Below, piece after piece: positions 1 through 9,476 of a stretch of DNA of 64,000 nucleotides. The DNA is taken from positions 434,001 through 498,000 of the forward strand of contig NZ_CP045298.1 of assembly GCF_009363115.1 (NCBI RefSeq). The letters are read 5' to 3'. How positions within the stretch are numbered: the stretch's first letter is position 1; every line of letters begins with the position of its first letter. The stretch is from Paenibacillus brasilensis. Its GTDB lineage: Bacteria > Bacillota > Bacilli > Paenibacillales > Paenibacillaceae. The notes under the pieces are model-generated. The model worked only from the letters and a program-made list of their open reading frames with translations, did no database searches and had not been told where the DNA came from. The translations under genes and the position numbers were made by a program.

Positions 1-2913
1 CCAGCCTGCTGCGTGTGAAGCGAGGTCCTTCACCGTTCCGGTCATGATAAGCTTTTCGCGTGGACGTGTAAGCGCCACGTATAACACCCGCATTTCTTCA
101 GCCAATAACTCCAGCTGGGAGCGTCGACGAATCGCCAAATTAGGCAGCGTCGGGTAGCTGACCCGATTTTGCTCCTCCACATATTTGGGACCAAACCCCA
201 ACTCCTTGTGCATGAGAAACGGCGCGTTCAGATCCTGCTGATTGAACATTTTAGCCGTCCCGGCAATGAACACAACAGGGAATTCAAGTCCTTTACTTTT
301 ATGAATGGTCATAATACGAACGGCCTGATCGGGCTCTGTACCACCACTGCTGGAACCCAAATCACCACCTCGCTCCCGTAAACGGGAAATGAAGGTCAGA
401 AATCGGAACAATCCACGGTTAGACGTTGAAGTCTCATATTGTCTGGCCCGGTCATACAGCGCCCGCAAGTTGCTTTGACGTTGTGAGCCGCCAGGCAGAC
501 CGCCTACCCAATCCAGATATCCCGTTTCCTCCAGCAAATTCCAAATCAGCTCACTTAAGCTGCCTTGTCTGGCTTCCTTCCGCCACGCTTCCAATTTATG
601 CAAAAATGAACGCAGTCGGGTAGACAACGTATTCCCGTTATTTCTGTCACTAAATTCAAATGAAGAGAGCGAGTCCTCGGTGAAAAGGTCCGGCTCCATG
701 ATGTCAGCGGAGCTTTCATTTTCTCTCTCCTCAAGTGGGGCGGCCTCTGCTGCCGTCAGCAAAGCACCATAAAACAGTCCGTCAGGCTTCTGTAATCGAA
801 TTTGAGCCAGCTCGTCCTCGGTCAAGCCCACAATTGGCGAACGAAGCACAGATGCAAGCGGGATATCCTGCTGCGGATTATCAATAATATGCAGTAAGGA
901 CAACATCACCTCAACTTCTGTTGCCTTGAAAAAGCCTGTCGTCTGCTCCCCGGAAGCCGGAATGCCCTCAAGCCGCAGTTCCTCCACAATTAAAGGAGCC
1001 CATACGCTGGCTGAGCGAAGCAAAATGACGATATCACCGTAGACTGCCGGGCGCATCGCTTTTAAACCTCTGTCGTAAATTAACAGTGGTTGTCCCGTAT
1101 CTCCGGTCAGTTCCTTAATCCGTTGCGCGATCGCACGCGCTTCTAACTGCGCCGTTTCCAGCTCAGCAAGCTCGGCCAATTCGTTTTCCTGTACAGCAGA
1201 CTCATCACTTGCTTCAGCTTCTTCCAATGCATCCGAAAGACCTTTCCCGCCTTTATCAACTAACAGTAACTCAGGTGCGTAGGCAGATGCAGCAACTTTC
1301 TCCGTCTGCTCGGGATAGGATGCGCCGTGTACCAGCCACGCCCGTTCGTCATATTCAATTTCAGCCACATCAACGCTCATAATCTGACGGAACACCAAAT
1401 TGACCGCATGGACAACTTCCTCCCGACTGCGGAAATTACGCGCCAAATCAATCAAAAGGCCATCTTCCTGCTCCTGCCTGCCATACCGTTGATATTTATT
1501 CAAAAACAGACCCGGCTCTGCCAGCCGAAACCGGTATATACTCTGCTTCACGTCTCCTACCATAAAACGGTTACCCGGTTCCTCGCGAGATACCAGCCTG
1601 ACGATATCTTCCTGTACAGTGTTCGTATCCTGATATTCATCCAGCAATACTTCATCGAATTGCGCCTTGTATTCAAGCGCAGCGTCCGAAGGCAGCAAGC
1701 TATCCGGAGTAGAATCAGGATGACGCAATATTTTAAGACAATAATGCTCCAAATCCCCGAAATCCACCAGCCCTTTAGACTGCTTGTGCTGTTGAAATCG
1801 TTCCCCGAATGCAATGACGGTCTCTACCAGTTCGTCCATCAAGGGAGCCGCTGCGTGCAATTCCTCCAAATAGGCTCCCGCTCTCCTGCCGAACAGGGAA
1901 GCTTTCATATCTGTAATCATTTTTTTCGCTGCCTCACGCAGCAGCTTGACCCGTTCCTGCAATGCAGGCTCGGTCTGATCTTTTTTGACCGGCTTGAGCT
2001 TGCCGAAGGACGCCAGTTGAAAGTGATCATACAGAGTCGCCCACGGCTGTGTCTCCAACTCCTGCAGCAATCCCTTCACCATCGCCGCATCCTCTTGCAG
2101 CGTTGCTGCATAAGGTGCAGGACCGCCGGGCTGCACCGCTGTTTCATGCGCCTGTTCCAGTAAGCTTGCGGCTCCGCGCAGGGAAAGCTTGGCATCCGCC
2201 ACAATGCTGCGAACCCAAGAAGTCTCTCCCAAAGCGGCCACATCCTGTACACGAAACGCTGCTGCTGTCTCCCTCAACCAATGCTCCGGCCAAGGATGGC
2301 TTTGAGAAAAATCATACAGCCGCTGGACAAGCACATACATTGCATCATCGGTACGTTCTCCACTAAACCAGTCCACCAGCCTGCGGAACGTGCTGCCTTC
2401 ATCATGAGTCTCATATTTTTCCTCAAACAGCTCTTCCAGCAGCTCCTGTCGGAGCAATTCCGTCTCATGCTCATTCATAATCCGAAAACCGGGGTCCAGG
2501 GGAATGGCCTGATAATGCCTGCGAATGACCTCCATACAAAAAGAGTGAAGCGTCGTAATCGAGGCCCGATTCAGCAACGACAGCTGGCGGCGTACATGCT
2601 CACTTTCCGGCTCCTGTTCCAGCACGCGCTCCAGCGCTTCTCGTATCCGTTGACGCATTTCGGCAGCTGCGGCCTTTGTAAAGGTCGCCACCAACAACCG
2701 ATCCACGCTGAAACCGAGCTGGGGATCGACAATTTTGCGAATAATACGCTCTACAAGCACCGCTGTTTTGCCAGATCCCGCCGCTGCGGCCACCAGCATG
2801 TTGTTTCCGGATTCCGAAATGGCGCGCCACTGGTCATCACTCCACATGCTGCCTTCCGGCTTCGGTATGCCTTTTGTGTTGAGCATGCTTTTCGTGTTAG
2901 AAGCTTCTATCAT
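1..2913 (-). CDS. addA: ATP-dependent helicase/nuclease subunit A AddA (3' part beyond the window)
   Basis: AddA is the helicase-nuclease subunit of AddAB, which resects double-strand breaks and yields 3' ends for RecA, the role RecBCD has in enterics. The visible 971 codons begin MIEASNTK and stay open to the left edge, so the C-terminal nuclease domain is missing. A Walker A (AAGSGKT, residues 44-50) follows a WSDDQWRAI Q-motif. LLDEYQDTN near residue 424 is the UvrD-type Walker B, and IHKSKGLEFPVVF near residue 870 is a late helicase motif. The ATG lies in ATGA shared with the addB stop, so the two subunits are probably translationally coupled. Identity is confident. Confidence 0.96.
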   Translation of the reverse strand, partial: MIEASNTKSMLNTKGIPKPEGSMWSDDQWRAISESGNNMLVAAAAGSGKTAVLVERIIRKIVDPQLGFSVDRLLVATFTKAAAAEMRQRIREALERVLEQEPESEHVRRQLSLLNRASITTLHSFCMEVIRRHYQAIPLDPGFRIMNEHETELLRQELLEELFEEKYETHDEGSTFRRLVDWFSGERTDDAMYVLVQRLYDFSQSHPWPEHWLRETAAAFRVQDVAALGETSWVRSIVADAKLSLRGAASLLEQAHETAVQPGGPAPYAATLQEDAAMVKGLLQELETQPWATLYDHFQLASFGKLKPVKKDQTEPALQERVKLLREAAKKMITDMKASLFGRRAGAYLEELHAAAPLMDELVETVIAFGERFQQHKQSKGLVDFGDLEHYCLKILRHPDSTPDSLLPSDAALEYKAQFDEVLLDEYQDTNTVQEDIVRLVSREEPGNRFMVGDVKQSIYRFRLAEPGLFLNKYQRYGRQEQEDGLLIDLARNFRSREEVVHAVNLVFRQIMSVDVAEIEYDERAWLVHGASYPEQTEKVAASAYAPELLLVDKGGKGLSDALEEAEASDESAVQENELAELAELETAQLEARAIAQRIKELTGDTGQPLLIYDRGLKAMRPAVYGDIVILLRSASVWAPLIVEELRLEGIPASGEQTTGFFKATEVEVMLSLLHIIDNPQQDIPLASVLRSPIVGLTEDELAQIRLQKPDGLFYGALLTAAEAAPLEERENESSADIMEPDLFTEDSLSSFEFSDRNNGNTLSTRLRSFLHKLEAWRKEARQGSLSELIWNLLEETGYLDWVGGLPGGSQRQSNLRALYDRARQYETSTSNRGLFRFLTFISRLRERGGDLGSSSGGTEPDQAVRIMTIHKSKGLEFPVVFIAGTAKMFNQQDLNAPFLMHKELGFGPKYVEEQNRVSYPTLPNLAIRRRSQLELLAEEMRVLYVALTRPREKLIMTGTVKDLASHAAGW

Positions 2914-5900
2914 GGGTCCATTCCTCCTTTCTCTTCCTGTGTATGACCCAGTAGATTCCATATTTGATCCTTACCCGGCTTACCCCATTGATTGTAGCCA
3001 CTGCCTTCCAAACTATCGTCAAATTGGCAAACTGGCTTGAACGAGCAGAACGTACATGCCGTCTCCTGCTGAATACGATAAGGTTCAATGGCCACATCGC
3101 CCTCTGTCATCCGTGTTCCAATCGTTCGAATATTGTTACGGACCGAAGTCAGCAGACGATCCCACTGTTCCGGTGAAGCAACGGACGCACTGCTGTAAAA
3201 GCTGCCATCTGCTTTCACCGCAACAGGTAAAATGGAGGAATACCCTTTATCCAGTGCCGTATCCATCTGCCCAACTACGTCTCGATCCGCCAGCAATAGC
3301 CCCTTCATCTTGAAGCGTTTCAAAAGCTCCTGACGAGCCTGTTCTGCACTAAGGCCGTTAGGCGACTGCAACATCGGATTGTGAACGTGGAAATATAGCG
3401 TCCCCGCCGGATAGGCCGTTTCGCCCAACCATTCCTCTGCCGCATTTAACAGCACGTCCAGATAGGTGAGCATTTGCAGGGACAAGCCATAGTACACCTC
3501 ATGCAGCTTAAGATCCTTTTGGCTGGACTTGTAATCAATGACCCGCAATAGCAAACCTTTTTCTCCCTCTGCCACATCCACACGGTCAATTCGTCCGACA
3601 ATTTCCATGACAACGCCGTTATCCAGCCGAAAGGTCAGGGGCGGAAGCGGTTGGCCCGGCCCAAAGTCCAGCTCCAGCCCAATCGGCTCAAAGCTGCCTC
3701 TACGCGCATGCTCACCCAAAATCAATGAAGCACGGCTCACAATATCCTTCAGCTTGCGCAAAATGTAACCATAGCGCTTGGAGCTCATTAAAATCTCGCC
3801 TTGCAGACGAGGCGCCAGACGTTCCACTGTCGTTTCTGCCTCCTGGCGGCACTCCTCGGTGCTGAGACTCCCCCAGCTTATGTTTCTTGCCCGCAGACTG
3901 ATCGCCATTTCACCGAGCGCTGCATGGAATAATTGCCCGATATCCGGTGCCTTCAGGCGATACATCTGGCGTTCCTTCAAACGAAGACCATGAGAGACAA
4001 AATGTGAAAACGGACATGCAACAAAACGTTCCATCCGAGATACGCTCGTACGCAGCTTGCTGCCGTACAGACGGTGACTCGTTTCCTTTTGCAATTCGGC
4101 GTGGTTTTCGTAAAAAAGAGAGGTCAGCAACTGCCGCAGCTTGTCCTTCTCACGCCCTTCCTGACTGGCATACCAGTTGTATACATCCCACCAAGGAGAT
4201 AAAATATCACCGCCACGCCGCCAATGCCGCAATTGTGCTATGAGCTGCGGTAAAGCCTCGGACGGATGGGAAGCATACTCCCATTGCGTCGCCCAGTCAT
4301 CCGCAGGCAGAGGGTATCCAGCCAGTGGACGTTCTTCCAGACCGGGAAACAGCTGCCGGATATGCCGAACCAACTCTGACGGCAGCAGCGATTTCCCTTC
4401 TTCATCGGTCACAGCATAACTCATCCACAGGCTTTTGCCAGGAGATGTAAGGGCCGAATAAGCGAGAAAACGTTCATCCAACAGCCGTCTTGTCATATCT
4501 GGCGCCAGCTCTACGCCTCGTTCGTGTAAAGCGGTACGCTCTTGCTCATTCAGCACACCGTCCTCATGAAACACAGCTGGCATCACACCTTCGTTCATGC
4601 CGAGCACAAAGGCATGCTGTATGCCCGCTACACGTGTACGATCCGTGTTGCCGACAAGTACCTGATCCAGTGCTGGCGGCACAAGCCCCATACGGAACTC
4701 AGCCAAGCCCGTCTCCAGTACCCCCGCGAATAAAGAGGTATCCAGTCTCTCATCACCCATCATTTCGACGATCTGATCCAGCAGCTCAAGCACTGCATCC
4801 CATACCTGACGATGCTCCTTGGCCTGCTCAGGATCTCCGGCTTCCTCAGCCTGACGAATAAAGGCATCCAGCTTATGACCGATGTCTGCATCCTCCAGCA
4901 GCAGATATACTGCCTCACACTTTTCAAGTGCTGTGCGGGCCTTCCCCAGACGTTTTTCAAACGCACGTAAAGGCGTCACGATCACATCACGGCATAGCTC
5001 CATCAAATCTAATGTCTCATCTCTTTGCCGATTCCGCTCCTGCTCCTCCAGTTCCAGCGACAGGCTGGGAACAGCCTGCCACGGTCGTCCATCTGTCCAA
5101 CGGCTGCCTTGTATTCCGCAGGCCAGTGCATAATTTTCCAGACGGTCCATGTCCTCACGGCTAACCCGACCATCCAACGGCAGCAGAAGATCTGTTTTGA
5201 CCGCACGGAATACATCCTCATACCGCCAACGCCGCTGGACAATATCCAGCGAAGCCCGAATCATTTCCACTAAGGGATGGTGCAATATATTTCTCCGCTG
5301 ATCCAGAAATACCGGAACCTCATATTGTTTGAATATCGGCTCCACCCACGGCTCATAATCTTCAATATGACGTACAAATAAAGCCATTTCCCGATAACGC
5401 GCACCCTCATCACGGGCCAGACGGCGCATTTCGCGTACGGCCCCTTCCAGCTCTGCACGACGATTGGCGGCAGCGTACAGCTTTATGCCCTCCGGCTGTT
5501 TTTCTGCCCACTGCTCCCGTTGCTGCTGCCGCATCCGAAATCCTGTGCGATGTTCAAAATGTGCCTCCAAATATGCCAACGCCGGACGCTCCTTAAATCT
5601 CGGCACTGGGTCTGGGCGCAATAATAATGTCTGCGTCTCCAGCATAAGCTCGTCCGCCATTCCTTTAAGCTTTACATAGGTAGCTGCTGGCGGATGAAAC
5701 AAATCCAGCTCATGCGGAAGCTGTCCGCTCTCATAGGTGCGGTTGCAGCTCAGCGCCACCGTCAACGAAGAAGCGTGCAGCATAAGCTGTTCCACCACCT
5801 TATATTCATGCGGCGTAAACCTGCGGTAGCCATCCATCCAAATATCTGCTCCACGGACAATGGAAGACTCGGCAATCTGTTCTGCCAGCATGCGCAGCGT

Positions 5901-6458
5901 ATCCTCACCGTCAATAAATCTAAGTGACAGCTCGCGTTCAAAATCCTCATAGATTAGGCTGATATCCTTGAGCTTACCGCGCAAAATCGGGACCGTCTCC
6001 CCTGCGGCATGCATGCGCTCCAGCTGCTCTGGTACAGACCGGGTATCATTCCCATACTGCTTTAGCTCCGTAAACAACGTATTCAACCGGTCCACAAAGC
6101 CAAGCTGATCCCCCGAGTCCTTAAACAGACTCAGTTCATCCTTGCGACGACGAATAATTTTATATAAAAGCATCTTCTTGCCCTCTTCTGTCACTGGCAC
6201 CAGCGCTGAACCTCCGGTTTCCTGCATGACTAAATAAGCAAGACGATGAAATCCCATCACCTGGGCGCGCACCGACCCCTGAACACCGTTTCCGGCTTCT
6301 GTAAGCAACGCATGCTCGGAAGCAAATGACGATTGCTCCGGCACAAGCAGCAGCATAGGCTTACCTAGCGGCTGCTCGCGTAGCATAGACGTCATTTCAT
6401 GACGGATTAACGTACTTTTACCGCTGCCCGAGCGGCCAATCAACAAACGGACCGACAT
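2910..6458 (-). CDS. addB: ATP-dependent helicase/deoxyribonuclease subunit B AddB
   Basis: Second subunit of AddAB; in the family it adds a nuclease domain, recognises Chi and carries an iron-sulfur cluster. The product has 1182 residues, near the usual length. The N-terminal Walker A GRSGSGKST is at residues 8-16. Four cysteines fit the AddB Fe-S cluster: one in RFVACPFSHF near residue 813 and three in CTFCSFKPVC near residues 1134-1143. The nuclease core shows RIDRVDV followed by VIDYKSSQ. The gene lies directly upstream of addA with a 4-nt overlap. A terminator hairpin about 100 nt upstream separates it from the methyltransferase gene, so addBA should have its own promoter. Confidence 0.96.
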   Translation of the reverse strand: MSVRLLIGRSGSGKSTLIRHEMTSMLREQPLGKPMLLLVPEQSSFASEHALLTEAGNGVQGSVRAQVMGFHRLAYLVMQETGGSALVPVTEEGKKMLLYKIIRRRKDELSLFKDSGDQLGFVDRLNTLFTELKQYGNDTRSVPEQLERMHAAGETVPILRGKLKDISLIYEDFERELSLRFIDGEDTLRMLAEQIAESSIVRGADIWMDGYRRFTPHEYKVVEQLMLHASSLTVALSCNRTYESGQLPHELDLFHPPAATYVKLKGMADELMLETQTLLLRPDPVPRFKERPALAYLEAHFEHRTGFRMRQQQREQWAEKQPEGIKLYAAANRRAELEGAVREMRRLARDEGARYREMALFVRHIEDYEPWVEPIFKQYEVPVFLDQRRNILHHPLVEMIRASLDIVQRRWRYEDVFRAVKTDLLLPLDGRVSREDMDRLENYALACGIQGSRWTDGRPWQAVPSLSLELEEQERNRQRDETLDLMELCRDVIVTPLRAFEKRLGKARTALEKCEAVYLLLEDADIGHKLDAFIRQAEEAGDPEQAKEHRQVWDAVLELLDQIVEMMGDERLDTSLFAGVLETGLAEFRMGLVPPALDQVLVGNTDRTRVAGIQHAFVLGMNEGVMPAVFHEDGVLNEQERTALHERGVELAPDMTRRLLDERFLAYSALTSPGKSLWMSYAVTDEEGKSLLPSELVRHIRQLFPGLEERPLAGYPLPADDWATQWEYASHPSEALPQLIAQLRHWRRGGDILSPWWDVYNWYASQEGREKDKLRQLLTSLFYENHAELQKETSHRLYGSKLRTSVSRMERFVACPFSHFVSHGLRLKERQMYRLKAPDIGQLFHAALGEMAISLRARNISWGSLSTEECRQEAETTVERLAPRLQGEILMSSKRYGYILRKLKDIVSRASLILGEHARRGSFEPIGLELDFGPGQPLPPLTFRLDNGVVMEIVGRIDRVDVAEGEKGLLLRVIDYKSSQKDLKLHEVYYGLSLQMLTYLDVLLNAAEEWLGETAYPAGTLYFHVHNPMLQSPNGLSAEQARQELLKRFKMKGLLLADRDVVGQMDTALDKGYSSILPVAVKADGSFYSSASVASPEQWDRLLTSVRNNIRTIGTRMTEGDVAIEPYRIQQETACTFCSFKPVCQFDDSLEGSGYNQWGKPGKDQIWNLLGHTQEEKGGMDP

Positions 6459-6559
6459 GATGCGGCCTCCTTTCCAAGGAACAACATTCTACTAAACAGT
6501 ATAGCACACGAGGCAAGGGAGAAAAGAACGTACGTTTGCCATTTTACAGCATGCATCCT

Positions 6560-6618
6560 TCCTCAAAAAACAAACAGTCCCGCAGGTTGGCTTGATGCAT
6601 GCCTTCTCTACAGGACTG
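6560..6618 (-). terminator. Intrinsic terminator after the RlmI-like gene
   Basis: Read leftwards, CAGTCC (6618-6613) pairs with GGACTG (6580-6575). The stem continues inward with G-U and imperfect pairs, and TTTGTTTTTT follows. It lies between the methyltransferase stop and addB, so it ends the former transcript. Confidence 0.7.
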
Positions 6619-6685
6619 ATATATACATTACATGGCCTCTTTTACTTATTTAACCATCTAAAAGGCGGTAGACTGTGTTTGACTC

Positions 6686-8062
6686 CTACAGCTGTTTCTG
6701 ACTGCGCACCTCAAAGATAGCGAATTTCAAATAATGGCCTTCCTCCACGCCCAAAATTTGGGGATGATCCTTGCCGGCTGCTCTCCAATCTACCAGACGA
6801 AGGATCTTCCCAGCATCAGCCGCCGCTTCCTTAATCGTATCCAAAAACAGCTCCGGCCGCATATGGAACGAGCAGCTTGCCGTCACCAGATAGCCCCCCT
6901 CATTCACAAGCTTCATCCCGTGCAGGTTGATATCTTTATATCCCCGCATAGCTCCTTTGACCGCACTCTTTGTTTTGGCAAAGGCTGGTGGATCAAGAAT
7001 AACCACGTCAAATGTGCGCCCGCCACCAGCTGGTAGCGGCTTGGATGTATCTCCCTTGCCACCAGCTCTGGCGGCTCGTTCCTCTACACCTTTCACCTGA
7101 TTGCGCAAATATTGAAAAGCATCATCCACAACAAACTCGACACGTTCCTCGAAGCCGTTCAACTTAACATTATCCCGCGCGCTTTCAATCGCATGCTCGG
7201 AAATATCAAGACAAGTTACTTTTTTTGCACCATATTTGCATGCATTAAGTGTAAAGCTTCCGGTATGTGAAAAGCACTCTAATACAGTTGCGCCATCCCA
7301 AAATGGGAATTCAACAACCTTACCGCTTTTATTTACAGGCTTCATAACCGTAGTACCAGAGCCGTCTTGTTCTGCTACTTCCTGCATCGTAATTCCGCTG
7401 CGTGCGCCCCAGCCTGTCATCAACGGTGCAATGGCTGCTCGATTCTCACGTTGGTCGAAGAAATAACCTGTCTTCTGGCCTTCTTCGATATCTACCTTAA
7501 TTTGCAAGCCATTTTCCGTTACCACGACATGGCGCGGGCAATCACCGTACAAAGGCCCCTTCGTCTGTTCCAGTCCTTCCAACTCGCGGATAGATACATC
7601 ACTGCGTTCATATATACCGACAGGGCTAACCACTTCAACGAGCGCGTCCCTGATTTCTTCCCTCCGCCGATCCATGCCCAGCGTCAACAACTGCACGACC
7701 AACACATCTCCGAATCGGTCGACAATCAGTCCAGGCAAAAAATCAGCCTCGCCGTACACTAGCCGATAAGCGTCTCCTCCGGTCACAAAACGTTCACGGT
7801 GCTCCAGACAATTGCGGAAGCGTTCAACAAAGAAATTTTTGTCCATGGCTTCCAGCGGCTCGTACGATATTACACGCACTGTAATTTGTGAAGCCGGATT
7901 ATAGTAGCCTGTCGCTAAATATCTACCTTGATGGTTAACAATGCTAACCAGATCGCCCGCCTCTGGATCACCCTCGACCTTGGCTATTTCATTTTTAAAC
8001 ACCCAAGGGTGTGAGTGCTCCAGCCTTTTTTTGCGGCCTCGTTCTAAAATTACTGAAGGCAA
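6686..8062 (-). CDS. Class I SAM-dependent rRNA methyltransferase, RlmI/YwbD family
   Basis: Probable 23S rRNA cytosine-5 methyltransferase with an N-terminal PUA RNA-binding domain. I chose the TTG start at 8062 because AGGAGTGAGG lies 7 nt upstream; the protein then begins MPSVILERGRKKRLEHSHPWVF and has 458 residues. A longer in-frame start at 8092 has no such site. Motifs are FFDQRENR before the catalytic domain, VLECFSHTGSFTLNA (SAM motif I), CLDISEHAIESAR, and VILDPPAFAKTK (the DPPAF catalytic loop). The protein is longer than typical RlmI of about 400 residues: an insert of about 45 residues separates DQRENRAAIAPLM from VLECF, and a Gly/Ala-rich loop precedes the DPPAF strand. The exact rRNA position cannot be read from sequence. 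Confidence 0.88.
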   Translation of the reverse strand: MPSVILERGRKKRLEHSHPWVFKNEIAKVEGDPEAGDLVSIVNHQGRYLATGYYNPASQITVRVISYEPLEAMDKNFFVERFRNCLEHRERFVTGGDAYRLVYGEADFLPGLIVDRFGDVLVVQLLTLGMDRRREEIRDALVEVVSPVGIYERSDVSIRELEGLEQTKGPLYGDCPRHVVVTENGLQIKVDIEEGQKTGYFFDQRENRAAIAPLMTGWGARSGITMQEVAEQDGSGTTVMKPVNKSGKVVEFPFWDGATVLECFSHTGSFTLNACKYGAKKVTCLDISEHAIESARDNVKLNGFEERVEFVVDDAFQYLRNQVKGVEERAARAGGKGDTSKPLPAGGGRTFDVVILDPPAFAKTKSAVKGAMRGYKDINLHGMKLVNEGGYLVTASCSFHMRPELFLDTIKEAAADAGKILRLVDWRAAGKDHPQILGVEEGHYLKFAIFEVRSQKQL

Positions 8063-8098
8063 AACCCTCACTCCTATTCTTGGATTACTCAAAGTGTT

Positions 8099-8291
8099 AA
8101 AAGCGTGGTGTTCGATGGGGCGCGGCTCCGCGGTTCATTTGATCTTACGATCGCTGTTGCAGGGGGATTCTTTGGATTTTATAAATGATTTTAATGGTAA
8201 GAATCCCCCTGCAAAGGCGAACGCTACCGCTTCTCCAAATTCAAATGAACCGCTCCGCTATTGCCCGCCTTTATATCGACGTCACGCTTTT
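8099..8291. repeat. Long intergenic hairpin repeat, copy 1
   Basis: A nested inverted repeat of about 190 nt. The outermost arms are AAAAGCGTG (8099-8107) and CACGCTTTT (8283-8291). A middle arm CGGTTCATTTGA (8131-8142) pairs with TCAAATGAACCG (8241-8252). An inner stem GCAGGGGGATTCTT (8159-8172) pairs with AAGAATCCCCCTGC (8199-8212). The linkers CGATCGCTGTT and AAAGGCGAACGCTACCGCTT are shared exactly with copy 2 at 27397-27582, whose stems differ in sequence but pair equally well. The leftward RNA would end the hairpin in a short T run about 37 nt before the methyltransferase TTG. Function is unknown. Confidence 0.8.
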
Positions 8292-8380
8292 AAAGCTTGT
8301 GTAGATACTACAAAATTATCGTTCCGTAAAAAAGAGCTCGGCCATGCTTGTCATGGCTGTCCTTGACAGATCATAGGCTG

Positions 8381-8409
8381 TTACATAAGCGCTTTAGCGT
8401 TACTATAAA
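8381..8409 (+). promoter_or_regulatory. Putative sigma-A promoter of the Na/Pi cotransporter gene
   Basis: TTACAT (8381-8386), 17 nt, then TATAAA (8404-8409), about 45 nt before the ATG at 8454. Found by inspection only; the TTGACA at 8373-8378 has no well-spaced -10. Confidence 0.4.
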
Positions 8410-8453
8410 GAATTCAGCAACATTAAATAACCTTAGAAAAGGGGGCTACGCCC

Positions 8454-9476
8454 ATGTTTATACACGTTATTTTGCCGCTGTGCGGTGGGCTGCTTATTTT
8501 TTTGGGCGGAATGAAGCTGATGGAAGCTGCTCTCCGCCATTTGGCTGGCCCCTTCCTCACCCGCTGGCTGAACCGTGCCACCGTTTCGCCTTGGCGGGGC
8601 TTGCTGTTCAGCTCATGCATTACCGCCCTGCTGCAAAGCAGCACCGCCGTAACGGTGCTGACCATCGGGCTGGTCAATGCCGAGCTTTTATCCTACGGCC
8701 GTACGCTCGGCATCATCCTCGGCACCAATATCGGCACCTGCCTGGTCACCGAGCTGATGGGGCTGCAGCTGGGCAAGATGGCTGTACCGCTGCTATGCGG
8801 CTCACTGCTATGCTGGAGCACCGCCGTCCTGTGGGGAGAAGCTGTCCCCGGCCGCCAGTATGTATCTGCCGGAGTTCCCCACGGTTCCAATGGACTCAGC
8901 CGCCCGCAGGCTGTACAATTTATCAGCCTTGCCTTTGCCGGATTTTCGCTGATTCTGATCGGCATCCGTGTGATGCAAGCAGTCGGCCCCTGGATTGAGC
9001 AGGCCGGACTATTCCGCTGGTTTCTGGATCACGCTGCGGCCAACATGTGGTGGGCCTTCGCCGCCGGAGCCTGCCTGACCGCACTTGTCCACAGCAGCGC
9101 AGCCGTTATCGGCATGGCGATCAGCCTTGCGGCCGCAGGTGCCTTGCCGGTCGATGTGGGGATCGCCATTGTCATCGGCTCCAATGTAGGCACCTGCGTA
9201 ACCGCTTTGATCGCCGCTGTAGGCGGCAGCACGTCCGGCAAATTTGTGGCCTGGTCCCATGTGCTGCTGAATGTAGGCGGAGCCTTGCTTTTTATGCCGT
9301 TGATTCCCGGGCTGGAAATGGCTGCCGCCTGGATATCCGCCGAGCCCGGAGCCAAGGTCGCCCATGCCCAAACCCTGTTCAACGTGATCAGCTCTCTGAT
9401 CGCCTTGCCCGCTTGCTATTTACCTGTATGGACTCGCTTGGAGCAACGTATGTCTCTCCCTAGAATTAAACGTTAA
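8454..9476 (+). CDS. Na/Pi cotransporter family membrane protein (YqeW type)
   Basis: Predicted sodium-dependent phosphate transporter of the Na_Pi_cotrans family, 340 residues, almost entirely hydrophobic. It has the inverted internal duplication of the family: QSSTAVTVLTIGL in the first half and HSSAAVIGMAISL in the second, each followed by a glycine turn (GTNIGTC and GSNVGTC). AAAAGGGGGC precedes the ATG. It is the only rightward gene in this part and its last 11 bases overlap the end of the opposing NUDIX gene. In B. subtilis yqeW is next to yqeV (mtaB), so the neighbourhood is conserved. Codon use looks more GC-rich than the flanking genes. Substrate is inferred from family only. Confidence 0.85.
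   Translation: MFIHVILPLCGGLLIFLGGMKLMEAALRHLAGPFLTRWLNRATVSPWRGLLFSSCITALLQSSTAVTVLTIGLVNAELLSYGRTLGIILGTNIGTCLVTELMGLQLGKMAVPLLCGSLLCWSTAVLWGEAVPGRQYVSAGVPHGSNGLSRPQAVQFISLAFAGFSLILIGIRVMQAVGPWIEQAGLFRWFLDHAAANMWWAFAAGACLTALVHSSAAVIGMAISLAAAGALPVDVGIAIVIGSNVGTCVTALIAAVGGSTSGKFVAWSHVLLNVGGALLFMPLIPGLEMAAAWISAEPGAKVAHAQTLFNVISSLIALPACYLPVWTRLEQRMSLPRIKR

Noticed and set aside
1327..2163. Open frame of 278 codons opposite addA
   Set aside because: Antisense of a clear helicase; composition not protein-like.
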